Origin: an uncultured Candidatus Melainabacteria bacterium
Lineage (GTDB): Bacteria; Cyanobacteriota; Vampirovibrionia; Gastranaerophilales; Gastranaerophilaceae
Length of the DNA stretch: 14,389 bases
Direction of reading: 5' to 3'
Assembly: GCA_934754855.1 (NCBI GenBank)
Contig: CAKVJR010000033.1
Location: forward strand, 1 to 14,389
Shown: positions 1-5,901 of the stretch, piece by piece
Layout: every line of letters begins with the position of its first letter
Numbering within the stretch: the stretch's first letter is position 1
Program-made: the position numbers and the translations under genes
Notes under the pieces: model-generated
Databases searched by the model: none
What the model saw: only the letters and a program-made list of their open reading frames with translations
Told to the model about the DNA's origin: nothing

Positions 1-808
1 ACGTCAACATATCAATTTTATCCCCGATAACATCGTAACCTTTTTTAAGTTGCAAATTCGGGATAATCGAGCAAAGATTGGCATTTCCGCATCTTTCGCC
101 GTAGCCGTTTATCGTGCCTTGAACTTGAATTGCACCTGCATCAACGGCAGCAAGAGAGTTCGCAACCGCCATATCACCGTCATTGTGAACGTGAATGCCC
201 AAGTTAATTCCGATGACTTCGTCAAATATTTTTTTAGTAATTTCGAAAATTTCACCGTCAAGGCAACCACCGTTTGTGTCGCAGAGGATAACTCTTTCGG
301 CACCCGCCTCGTGAGCGGCTTTGACACAAGCCAATGCGTAATCGGGATTATGTTTATAACCGTCGAAAAAATGTTCCGCATCAAAAAACACTCGTTTTCC
401 CTTTGATAACAAGAATTTGATACTGTCTGAAATCATTGAAAGATTTTCTTCCAACGTTGTACAAAGTGCGTGTTCTACGTGAAAATCCCAAGTTTTTCCG
501 AAAATAGTGATAATTTCGGTATCTGCTTCAAGTAACATGGCGAGAATTTTATCGTCTTCCGCTTTAATATTGGGTTTTCTTGTGCAGCCGAAAGCCGCAA
601 TTTTGGAATTTTTCAGGTCGATTTTTTTCAAATCCGCAAAAACTTCAACATCTTTCGGATTAGCCCCCGGCCAACCTGCTTCGATGTAGTCAATTCCTAC
701 TTCATCAAGCAATTTGACGATTTTCAATTTGTCGGAAGTCGAAAAATTTATTCCCTCTGATTGTGCCCCGTCACGCAAAGTTGTATCGTATATTTCAATC
801 TTTTTCAT
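1..808 (-). CDS. cimA: (R)-citramalate synthase, N-terminal half (partial)
   Basis: Cut by the left edge; about 269 residues of the N-terminal part are visible. The enzyme condenses pyruvate with acetyl-CoA to give citramalate, the first step of the threonine-independent route to isoleucine. The start is MKKIEIYDTTLRDGAQSEGI, the HMGL/IPM-synthase TIM barrel signature (DTTLRDG, residues 8-14). Further motifs are EAGWPGANPKD, DAEHFFDGYK, LCDTNGG, the metal-binding HVHN (His206 and His208) and INGYGERCGNANL. The EGGWPG-like and DAEHFFDGYK segments point to the long CimA family rather than LeuA or homocitrate synthase. The ATG at 808 is preceded by GGTGA at 5-nt spacing. The gene is divergent from ade. 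The C-terminal regulatory domain would lie outside the window, so feedback control cannot be judged. The family is certain; the exact substrate is less so. Confidence 0.88.
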   Translation of the reverse strand, partial: MKKIEIYDTTLRDGAQSEGINFSTSDKLKIVKLLDEVGIDYIEAGWPGANPKDVEVFADLKKIDLKNSKIAAFGCTRKPNIKAEDDKILAMLLEADTEIITIFGKTWDFHVEHALCTTLEENLSMISDSIKFLLSKGKRVFFDAEHFFDGYKHNPDYALACVKAAHEAGAERVILCDTNGGCLDGEIFEITKKIFDEVIGINLGIHVHNDGDMAVANSLAAVDAGAIQVQGTINGYGERCGNANLCSIIPNLQLKKGYDVIGDKIDMLT

Positions 809-831
809 AATTTCACCATATTTTCAAGAGA

Positions 832-840
832 ATTTTAACA
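832..840 (-). promoter_or_regulatory. extended -10 promoter for cimA
   Basis: Read on the minus strand this is TGTTAAAAT, a TGn extended -10 with five of six bases of TATAAT. It lies about 24 bases upstream of the cimA ATG, leaving a short leader containing GGTGA. No convincing -35 box is seen in the A/T-rich upstream run. This is inference from consensus only. Confidence 0.35.
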
Positions 841-868
841 TAAAAATTTTTATTTTTTAAATTTTCCA

Positions 869-877
869 TGATATTAT
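869..877 (+). promoter_or_regulatory. extended -10 promoter for ade
   Basis: TGATATTAT fits TGn plus a -10 box with one mismatch to TATAAT. The expected transcript start near 884 gives a leader of about 30 bases containing AGGAG. That leader is too short for a purine riboswitch, and none is seen. The -35 region is poorly conserved. Confidence 0.35.
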
Positions 878-913
878 ATATTCAATAGATGTTGTGTAAA
901 TCAGGAGAAATAA

Positions 914-2641
914 ATGGACGCAGAAAAACTTATCAGAGTTGCGAAAGGTGAAGAACCCGCTGATTTGGTAATCAGAAACGCAAACGTCGTAAATGTTTTC
1001 AACGACGAAATTAAAAAAATGGATATCGCAATTTATGAAGGTCGTATCGCAGGTATGGGCGACGACTACAAAGGATTGAAAGAAATTGACGTAAACGGTG
1101 CATACGTAACCCCCGCCTTTATTGACGGTCACGTTCACATCGAAAGTTCAATGTGTTTGCCGAAAGAATTTGCAAAAGCGGTAGTTCCCGAAGGAACAGT
1201 TACTGTTATCGCTGACCCGCACGAAATTTCAAACGTTTTCGGCTTGCACGGTATAAGTTTTATGAGAGAGGCTTGCAAAAATCTTCCTCTTCAAGTTGAT
1301 ATGATGCTCCCCTCTTGCGTTCCTGCGACAAATTCCGAAACCTCGGGTTTTGAACTCACAAGTTACGATTTGTCACTTTTGATGGACGCTCCGGGCATTT
1401 TGGGTGTTGCAGAAATGATGAACTTCCCCGGAGTTTTGAACTGTGACAAAGAAGTTATGGCAAAATTGAAATTAGGTCTTTCAAAACATAAGAAAATCGA
1501 TGGTCACGCACCCGGCTTGTCAGGCAAAAACCTTTGCGGTTACGTTGCGGCAGGCGTTATGTCAGACCACGAATGTACAACCCCCGAAGAAGCAACAGAA
1601 AAATTGGGACTCGGCATGTACATTATGATTAGAGAAGGTTCGGCAGCAAAAGATTTGCAACCGTTAATTCCGATTTTGAAAACGAAAAATACAAGACGTT
1701 GCATTTTCGTAACAGATGACAGACACCCGACCGACTTAAAAGGTCACATCAACGATATGGTTCGCCAATCAGTTGAGGCAGGCGTTGACCCGATTACGGC
1801 AATCAAAGTTGCATCAATCAACACGGCTGAATACTTCGGCTTGAACGATATCGGAGCAATTGCCCCCGGATACAGAGCACACATGTTGGTATTCGACAAT
1901 CTTAAAGACTTTAAACCGACTTTGGTTATCAAAAGCGGCGAAGTTGTTGCGGAAAACGGCAAATTGGTTTGCGACATTGAACAAAACGAAGTTCCCAAAC
2001 TCCGTGGTTCAGTTAACGTAAAATGGATTGAACACAGTGATTTCAAAATTCCTGCAAAATCAGATACCGTAAGAGCAATGGAAGTTGTCCCCGGAACATT
2101 GTTGACAAAGAGCGTTAACGCAAAAATCAAAGTCGTTGACGGATACGCTGAATCGGACGTTGAAAACGATGTTTTGAAAATTATGGTATTTGAACGTCAC
2201 AAGGCGACAGGCAATATCGGAAAAGGCTTCATCAAAGGTTTTGGTCTGAAATCAGGTGCTATCGCATCAACTGTTGCTCATGACGCTCACAACATGATTG
2301 TTATCGGAACAAACGATGCCGATATGGAAATGGCAGCAATCGAACTCGTTAAATCACAAGGAGGCAAGGTCATCGTCAACAACGGTGAAGTCGTTTCAAA
2401 ACTTCCGCTCCCGATTGCAGGTTTGATGTCTGACCAACCGTTTGAAACAGTGCTTCAACAATGCCACGAACTCAAAGACGGCGTAAAGAAAATCGGCTGT
2501 GCATTAGACGATCCGTTTATGACAATGGCATTCTTGTCACTCTCGGTAATTCCTGATTTGAAAATCACGGATAAAGGTGTCTTTGACGTCAACAAATTCG
2601 ACTTCATCGACATTTTTGACACAGAACCCGTCAAAGCGTAA
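914..2641 (+). CDS. ade: adenine deaminase
   Basis: This gene encodes a 575-residue enzyme of the amidohydrolase superfamily, full length for the Ade/AdeC family. It converts adenine to hypoxanthine plus ammonia in purine salvage and is expected to be cytoplasmic. An N-terminal composite beta domain (about residues 16-66) leads into the metal site HVHIESS (His73, His75). Further conserved segments are ADPHEISN (100-107), DGHAPGLSG (His198), SDHECT (His219) and TDDRHP (267-272). The C-terminal part contains KGFGLKSGAIASTVAHDAHN, typical of this family and absent from most other amidohydrolases. The ATG at 914 has CAGGAG at a good distance. The gene is divergent from cimA, is followed by a strong terminator at 2671 and is probably monocistronic. 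Confidence 0.95.
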   Translation: MDAEKLIRVAKGEEPADLVIRNANVVNVFNDEIKKMDIAIYEGRIAGMGDDYKGLKEIDVNGAYVTPAFIDGHVHIESSMCLPKEFAKAVVPEGTVTVIADPHEISNVFGLHGISFMREACKNLPLQVDMMLPSCVPATNSETSGFELTSYDLSLLMDAPGILGVAEMMNFPGVLNCDKEVMAKLKLGLSKHKKIDGHAPGLSGKNLCGYVAAGVMSDHECTTPEEATEKLGLGMYIMIREGSAAKDLQPLIPILKTKNTRRCIFVTDDRHPTDLKGHINDMVRQSVEAGVDPITAIKVASINTAEYFGLNDIGAIAPGYRAHMLVFDNLKDFKPTLVIKSGEVVAENGKLVCDIEQNEVPKLRGSVNVKWIEHSDFKIPAKSDTVRAMEVVPGTLLTKSVNAKIKVVDGYAESDVENDVLKIMVFERHKATGNIGKGFIKGFGLKSGAIASTVAHDAHNMIVIGTNDADMEMAAIELVKSQGGKVIVNNGEVVSKLPLPIAGLMSDQPFETVLQQCHELKDGVKKIGCALDDPFMTMAFLSLSVIPDLKITDKGVFDVNKFDFIDIFDTEPVKA

Positions 2642-2670
2642 ACGCTTTCGAGATAGAATTTCAAACAACA

Positions 2671-2696
2671 AAAAGACCTCAAACGAGGTCTTTTTT
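2671..2696 (+). terminator. rho-independent terminator after ade
   Basis: A 10-bp stem (AAAAGACCTC with GAGGTCTTTT) has a four-base AAAC loop and runs directly into six T. It begins 30 bases after the ade stop. The minus strand also shows a T-run after the stem, so the hairpin could work in both directions. Confidence 0.9.
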
Positions 2697-2903
2697 ATTA
2701 AAAAATTTATTCTTTATCAAATTTTTAAGTGCATATTCACAACATTGCTGCACCAAATTATTCAAAGAATTTCCTTTGTTTTGTGAAATAATTTGCAGCT
2801 CTTTTATCAGATTTAACGGTTGGGGTGTGCCGCTTGGGTCGTTTGAAAAGGAAAAGTTGACTATTGGAACAAAGAAGTTTCGGGGTAAAAAATATTCTTT
2901 GAA
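2697..2903. other. gene-free gap between two terminators; possible structured RNA
   Basis: No credible protein gene is present; short open frames here lack a ribosome site and family resemblance. TTCAAAGAAT at 2761-2770 is perfectly complementary to ATTCTTTGAA at 2894-2903, which abuts the hairpin at 2904-2930. Just inside, CTTTGTT (2774-2780) can pair with AACAAAG (2868-2874). CGGT/GCCG (2817-2832) can form a small apical hairpin. A competing local fold pairs AAATTATTCAAAG (2755-2767) with CTTTG and AATAATTT (2774-2794). A rod-like closed RNA followed by a terminator would resemble 6S RNA in outline, but I see no conserved 6S sequence and only a weak promoter (TTCACA 2736, TATTCA 2759). The minus-strand alternative is not excluded. 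Confidence 0.25.
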
Positions 2904-2930
2904 AAAGAACTGCCTTAAAAGCAGTTCTTT
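2904..2930. terminator. bidirectional terminator at the end of rdgB
   Basis: The 10-bp stem AAAGAACTGC / GCAGTTCTTT has a seven-base loop. On the minus strand it ends in a five-T run and lies just downstream of the rdgB stop, so it closes the uppS-rdgB operon. On the plus strand TATTTTAT follows, so it could also end a transcript coming from the 2.7-2.9 kb gap. Confidence 0.8.
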
Positions 2931-2961
2931 TATTTTATCAGATGTTGTTAAAATGAAAGTT

Positions 2962-3540
2962 TTATAATTTTTCAGAATTTACAAACTCAAGCATCGGGAC
3001 GAGAGCGTTAAATCTGTGAGAAATTTTGTTTTTCTCTCCATCAGGAAGTTCCGCCAAAGTCATTCCATATTTTGGAACATAAAAAATCGGGTCATAACCA
3101 AAACCGCCACAACCTGCAGCCTTTTCGGCAATATAGCCCTCAACCTTGCCAACGGTTTTATGAACAACATTTCCGTCTTTATCCGTCAAAACCATACAAC
3201 AAATAAATCGAGCCGTTCGTTTTTCAAATGGAACACCGTCAAGTGCCGCCAAAAGTTTTTTGATTTTTTTCTCCTGATTCGGAGCATATCTCGCAGTATG
3301 AAGCCCCGGTGCCCCGTTCAACGCATCAACGCAAAGTCCAGTATCATCAGCAAGTGCAAAATCTTTTACAATCAATGACGCCGCTTTTGCCTTAATGATT
3401 GCGTTTTCCTCAAAAGTTTCTCCGTCTTCAACAGGATCAAAGTCACCCTCGATTTTTTTCAAAACAATATCTTTAAACGGATTGATTCCGCTCATTTCCT
3501 CAACCTTATGCGGATTACCCGATGCGACAGTGATAATCAT
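2962..3540 (-). CDS. rdgB: XTP/dITP diphosphatase (HAM1/RdgB family)
   Basis: The product is a 192-residue nucleotide-pool sanitiser. The family hydrolyses non-canonical purine nucleotides (dITP, XTP, ITP) to the monophosphate and pyrophosphate, keeping them out of DNA and RNA. The start MIITVASGNPHK (residues 1-12) matches the family opening with Ser, Asn and Lys in the expected places. ENAIIKAKAA (45-54), ALADDTGLCVDAL (62-74, with the catalytic Asp pair), GCGGFGYDPIF (143-153) and EKNKISHR (169-176) are all hallmark motifs. Length is normal. The ATG overlaps the uppS stop by one base (TAATG), indicating translational coupling. The gene is second in the uppS-rdgB operon and ends at the 2904-2930 hairpin. 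Confidence 0.94.
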   Translation of the reverse strand: MIITVASGNPHKVEEMSGINPFKDIVLKKIEGDFDPVEDGETFEENAIIKAKAASLIVKDFALADDTGLCVDALNGAPGLHTARYAPNQEKKIKKLLAALDGVPFEKRTARFICCMVLTDKDGNVVHKTVGKVEGYIAEKAAGCGGFGYDPIFYVPKYGMTLAELPDGEKNKISHRFNALVPMLEFVNSEKL

Positions 3541-4280
3541 TATTTGCCAAACCTTCTCGTTCTTCTGCCATATTCAAAAATCGCCTCAGCAAGCGAGTCT
3601 TTGTCAAATTCAGGCCAATATGTATCTGTTACGTAAATTTCCGAATACGCACACTGCCACATTAAATAATTGCTTATTCTTTTTTCGCCACCCGTTCTTA
3701 TGAGCAAATCAGGGTCGGGAATTTCTGATGTAAAAAGATTGCCACTAATAGTGTTTTCGGTTATGTCATCTATGTTTAAGACGCCGTCTTTTACTTGTTT
3801 AGCAATTTTTTTGCAAGCGTTTGTAATCTCCATTCTTGAACCGTAATTGAATGCGATTTGAAGTTTGACGCCCGTGTTATCTTTTGTTTGTTCCTCTGAA
3901 TTTCTCAAAATCTTTTGCAATTCGGGATTTAAACTGTCAATATCGCCGATAAATTTAATTCTGACTTCATTTTCGTCAAGTTCGGCAAGTTCATTTTTCA
4001 AAGTATTTGCAAGCAATGACATCAAGAAATTGACCTCTTCTTGCGAACGATTCCAATTTTCAGTCGAAAAAGCATAAACCGTCAAATACTGAACACCGTA
4101 GGAATGGCAAGCCTTTAAGATTTTTTTCAAGGCTTCAACGCCCTTTGAATGCCCCATTGCAGACGGAAAATGTTTTTCCTTTGCCCATCTTCTGTTACCG
4201 TCCATAATTACCGCAATATGCTTTAATGACGTATCTTTTACTATTTCTTCAACTTTTCTTTCTTCAGCCACTGCAACCAT
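3540..4280 (-). CDS. uppS: isoprenyl transferase (undecaprenyl diphosphate synthase)
   Basis: This 246-residue cis-prenyltransferase extends farnesyl diphosphate with isopentenyl units to undecaprenyl diphosphate, the lipid carrier for peptidoglycan and other envelope polymers. Seen motifs are IMDGNRRWA (25-33, catalytic Asp27), FSTENW (71-76), the FNYGSRMEI region (about 144-152) and the C-terminal DPDLLIRTGGEKRISNYLMWQ stretch (189-209) with YWPEF and GRRTRRFG. I chose the ATG at 4280. It has GAGGT five bases upstream and lies about 18 bases downstream of the predicted transcript start. An in-frame GTG at 4331 lies within the -35 element and would add 17 atypical residues. The gene is co-transcribed and overlaps by one base with rdgB. 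Confidence 0.95.
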   Translation of the reverse strand: MVAVAEERKVEEIVKDTSLKHIAVIMDGNRRWAKEKHFPSAMGHSKGVEALKKILKACHSYGVQYLTVYAFSTENWNRSQEEVNFLMSLLANTLKNELAELDENEVRIKFIGDIDSLNPELQKILRNSEEQTKDNTGVKLQIAFNYGSRMEITNACKKIAKQVKDGVLNIDDITENTISGNLFTSEIPDPDLLIRTGGEKRISNYLMWQCAYSEIYVTDTYWPEFDKDSLAEAIFEYGRRTRRFGK

Positions 4281-4304
4281 TTTTACCTCATAAAATTTGA
4301 AAAG

Positions 4305-4333
4305 ATTATAACTTAAACAAAATTTTTTCACAA
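4305..4333 (-). promoter_or_regulatory. sigma-70 type promoter for uppS-rdgB
   Basis: On the minus strand TTGTGA (4333-4328) and a perfect TATAAT (4310-4305) are separated by 17 bases. The expected transcript start, near 4298, is just upstream of the ribosome site of the 4280 ATG. The -35 box abuts the terminator of the preceding gene. This is one of the two best promoters in the window. Confidence 0.7.
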
Positions 4334-4334
4334 T

Positions 4335-4362
4335 AAAAAAGGCGGTTCAAAAACCGCCTCTT
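4335..4362 (-). terminator. rho-independent terminator after the Lys/Ala-rich gene
   Basis: The GC-rich stem GGCGGTT / AACCGCC (4341-4347 with 4352-4358) has a four-base loop. On the minus strand the stem is followed by six T. It starts about ten bases after the stop at 4372 and insulates the uppS promoter from upstream transcription. Confidence 0.88.
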
Positions 4363-4371
4363 TTAAATCAA

Positions 4372-4878
4372 CTACCAAGTTGTGAGTTGTTTCAAAGTAT
4401 TTTTCTTTTCTTGAAGTTTTTTCTTGTTAGCTGCTTTTTGTTGTTCTGCTTTTTTCTTTTGAGCGTTCAACTTATCTTGTTGTGCTTTTTTAGCATCTTC
4501 AAGTTTTTTCTTCTGTGCTTCTGCTTTTGCCTTTTGAGCCTTTTTAGCATCTTCTACTTTTTTCTTTTGTGCTTCAACTTTTGCCTTTTGAGCCTTTTTA
4601 GCGTCTTCTATTTTTTTCTTTTCTGCTGCAACTTTTGCTTGTTGTGCTTTTTTAGCATCGGCAATTTTCTTTTCTTGTGCTGCTTTTCTGTCTGCTGCTG
4701 CTTTTTGTTTTGCCGCTACATCGTTCTTTACTGCATTTTTCTTGTTCGCAGCATTATTTAAAGATTTAGTAACAGCCGTATCTGCTTTGTTTAAAGCGTT
4801 ATCAACTTTATTAAGCACGCCTGCATTTACCGTCAAACCTACTGCCAAGACCATTGCTGTTGCCAATAATTTCTTCAT
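4372..4878 (-). CDS. secreted Lys/Ala-rich repeat protein of unknown function
   Basis: I do not recognise a family. The 168-residue product starts with a standard signal peptide (MKKLLATAMVLAVGLTVNA, cleavage likely after Ala19). After it comes a short Asn/Ala-rich segment, then almost pure Lys, Ala, Gln, Glu and Asp. From about residue 69 to 140 there are four 18-residue units of the form KKKxEDAKKAQKAKxEAQ, with a degenerate fifth. The pattern predicts one long, strongly basic helix or coiled coil, in the style of the TolA stalk or histone-H1-like tails, but no TolA C-terminal domain and no cysteines are present. The ATG has a near-perfect AGGAGGT. The gene lies 24 bases after nagZ, so it may be read through from there. 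A periplasmic or secreted role in binding polyanions is only a guess. Confidence 0.75.
   Translation of the reverse strand: MKKLLATAMVLAVGLTVNAGVLNKVDNALNKADTAVTKSLNNAANKKNAVKNDVAAKQKAAADRKAAQEKKIADAKKAQQAKVAAEKKKIEDAKKAQKAKVEAQKKKVEDAKKAQKAKAEAQKKKLEDAKKAQQDKLNAQKKKAEQQKAANKKKLQEKKNTLKQLTTW
4459..4674 (-). repeat. four tandem 54-bp coding repeats
   Basis: These repeats are in the Lys/Ala-rich gene and encode residues 69-140 as four 18-residue units. The two central units are nearly identical at DNA level around the AAAGGCTCAAAAGGCAAAAG stretch (minus strand). Such repeats can gain or lose copies by slippage or recombination without shifting the frame, so length may vary between strains. Confidence 0.75.
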
Positions 4879-4902
4879 ATATACCTCCTGTAAACTTATA
4901 CG

Positions 4903-5901
4903 CTAAAGAATTTTATATGTATGTTTCAATTTTAGCACATTTTCAAAAGATTGATTAATTTTATTAAACAAAACTTCATCATTCTTTGCCGAATTTTCGA
5001 TAAAATCAATGATTGTAAGCAAATTTTCATCAGAAAATCTGTACAAAAATACGTTAATGCCTGCCTTTAAAGCCTGAATATATATTTCAAACGGATTTTT
5101 ATCGCAAACTGCTCCCATAACCATGTCATCAGATAAAACGAGTCCGTCAAAAGAAAGTTCATTTTTTAATAATTTTGTCGAAACATTCTCAGAAAGCGAG
5201 GCAGGACAAGGTTTTTCATCATAACAAGTATAATAAACATGAGAAACCATTATCGCCTCAAGACCGTTTTCAATAGCCGATTTAAAAGGTTTCAAGTGTG
5301 TTTGAGCCATTTCTTCCCGTGACAATTTAACAATCGGCATCTCAAGATGAGAATCCGTCGCAGTATCTCCATGCCCCGGAAAATGCTTTCCGACGGGGAT
5401 TATGCCCATTTTTTTATGAATTTTAAAAACAGGAGTAGCAAACTTAATAACGTCGTCCGCATTGTCACCGTAAGCCCTCACGCCGATTATCGGATTGTTC
5501 GGATTTGTATTTGTATCGAGAACGGGAGCAAAATTCATATTTATCCCGAAACTCAAAAGTTCTCCGCAAAGTTCCTCGGTCTGTTTTTCAACAAAATCAA
5601 GCCCTTTTGCCGCAGCATCTTTTGCACTTAAATATTTTTTGCCGTTGTGAATATTCTCCGTTCGCTCGACCCTGCCACCCTCTTGGTCAATACTCAAAAA
5701 CGGTGCTATCAAAGACATTTCCTTGATTTTATCGGTATTTTTCTTAAATTGTTCGGGTGAAAAAATATTTTTTGTAAAAAAAATCGCCCCGCCAAGTCCG
5801 TTTTTGGCAAGTTCGGTAAAAATTTCGCATTTTTCAACATCGTCGCCCTCATAGCCGACGATGAAAAGTTGATTGATTTTATTTCTCAGGGAATACATCA
5901 T
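4903..5901 (-). CDS. nagZ: glycoside hydrolase family 3 beta-N-acetylhexosaminidase
   Basis: The gene encodes a 332-residue GH3 protein with a single catalytic barrel, the usual NagZ length. NagZ removes N-acetylglucosamine from anhydro-muropeptides in the cytoplasm during cell-wall recycling. Seen motifs are SIDQEGGRVER (70-80), the NagZ signature KHFPGHGDTATDSH (172-185) holding the Asp183-His185 acid/base dyad, and LSDDMVMGA (257-264) with the nucleophilic Asp. No signal peptide is present, which fits cytoplasmic action. Its start overlaps the stop of the upstream GH13-like gene as ATGA. A second ATG follows at once (5898), and there is no separate ribosome site, so translation is coupled. 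Other GH3 hexosaminidase specificities are possible, but NagZ is the best fit. Confidence 0.88.
   Translation of the reverse strand: MMYSLRNKINQLFIVGYEGDDVEKCEIFTELAKNGLGGAIFFTKNIFSPEQFKKNTDKIKEMSLIAPFLSIDQEGGRVERTENIHNGKKYLSAKDAAAKGLDFVEKQTEELCGELLSFGINMNFAPVLDTNTNPNNPIIGVRAYGDNADDVIKFATPVFKIHKKMGIIPVGKHFPGHGDTATDSHLEMPIVKLSREEMAQTHLKPFKSAIENGLEAIMVSHVYYTCYDEKPCPASLSENVSTKLLKNELSFDGLVLSDDMVMGAVCDKNPFEIYIQALKAGINVFLYRFSDENLLTIIDFIENSAKNDEVLFNKINQSFENVLKLKHTYKIL

Noticed and set aside
809..913. Purine riboswitch before ade.
   Set aside because: The leader is only about 30 bases after the likely transcript start and has no aptamer-like stems.
2776..2967. Small plus-strand open frame in the 2.7-2.9 kb gap.
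   Set aside because: It runs across a terminator hairpin into the rdgB 3' end and has no ribosome site.
4281..4331. Longer uppS start (GTG at 4331).
   Set aside because: It falls in the -35 box of the promoter, upstream of the expected transcript start, while the ATG at 4280 has GAGGT at five bases.
4459..4674. CRISPR array, because of regular 54-bp periodicity.
   Set aside because: The units are contiguous, in frame and coding, with no unique spacers between palindromic repeats.
4387..4761. Plus-strand open frame antisense to the Lys/Ala-rich gene.
   Set aside because: It is a Phe/Leu/Cys-rich shadow caused by the lysine repeats on the other strand, with no ribosome site.
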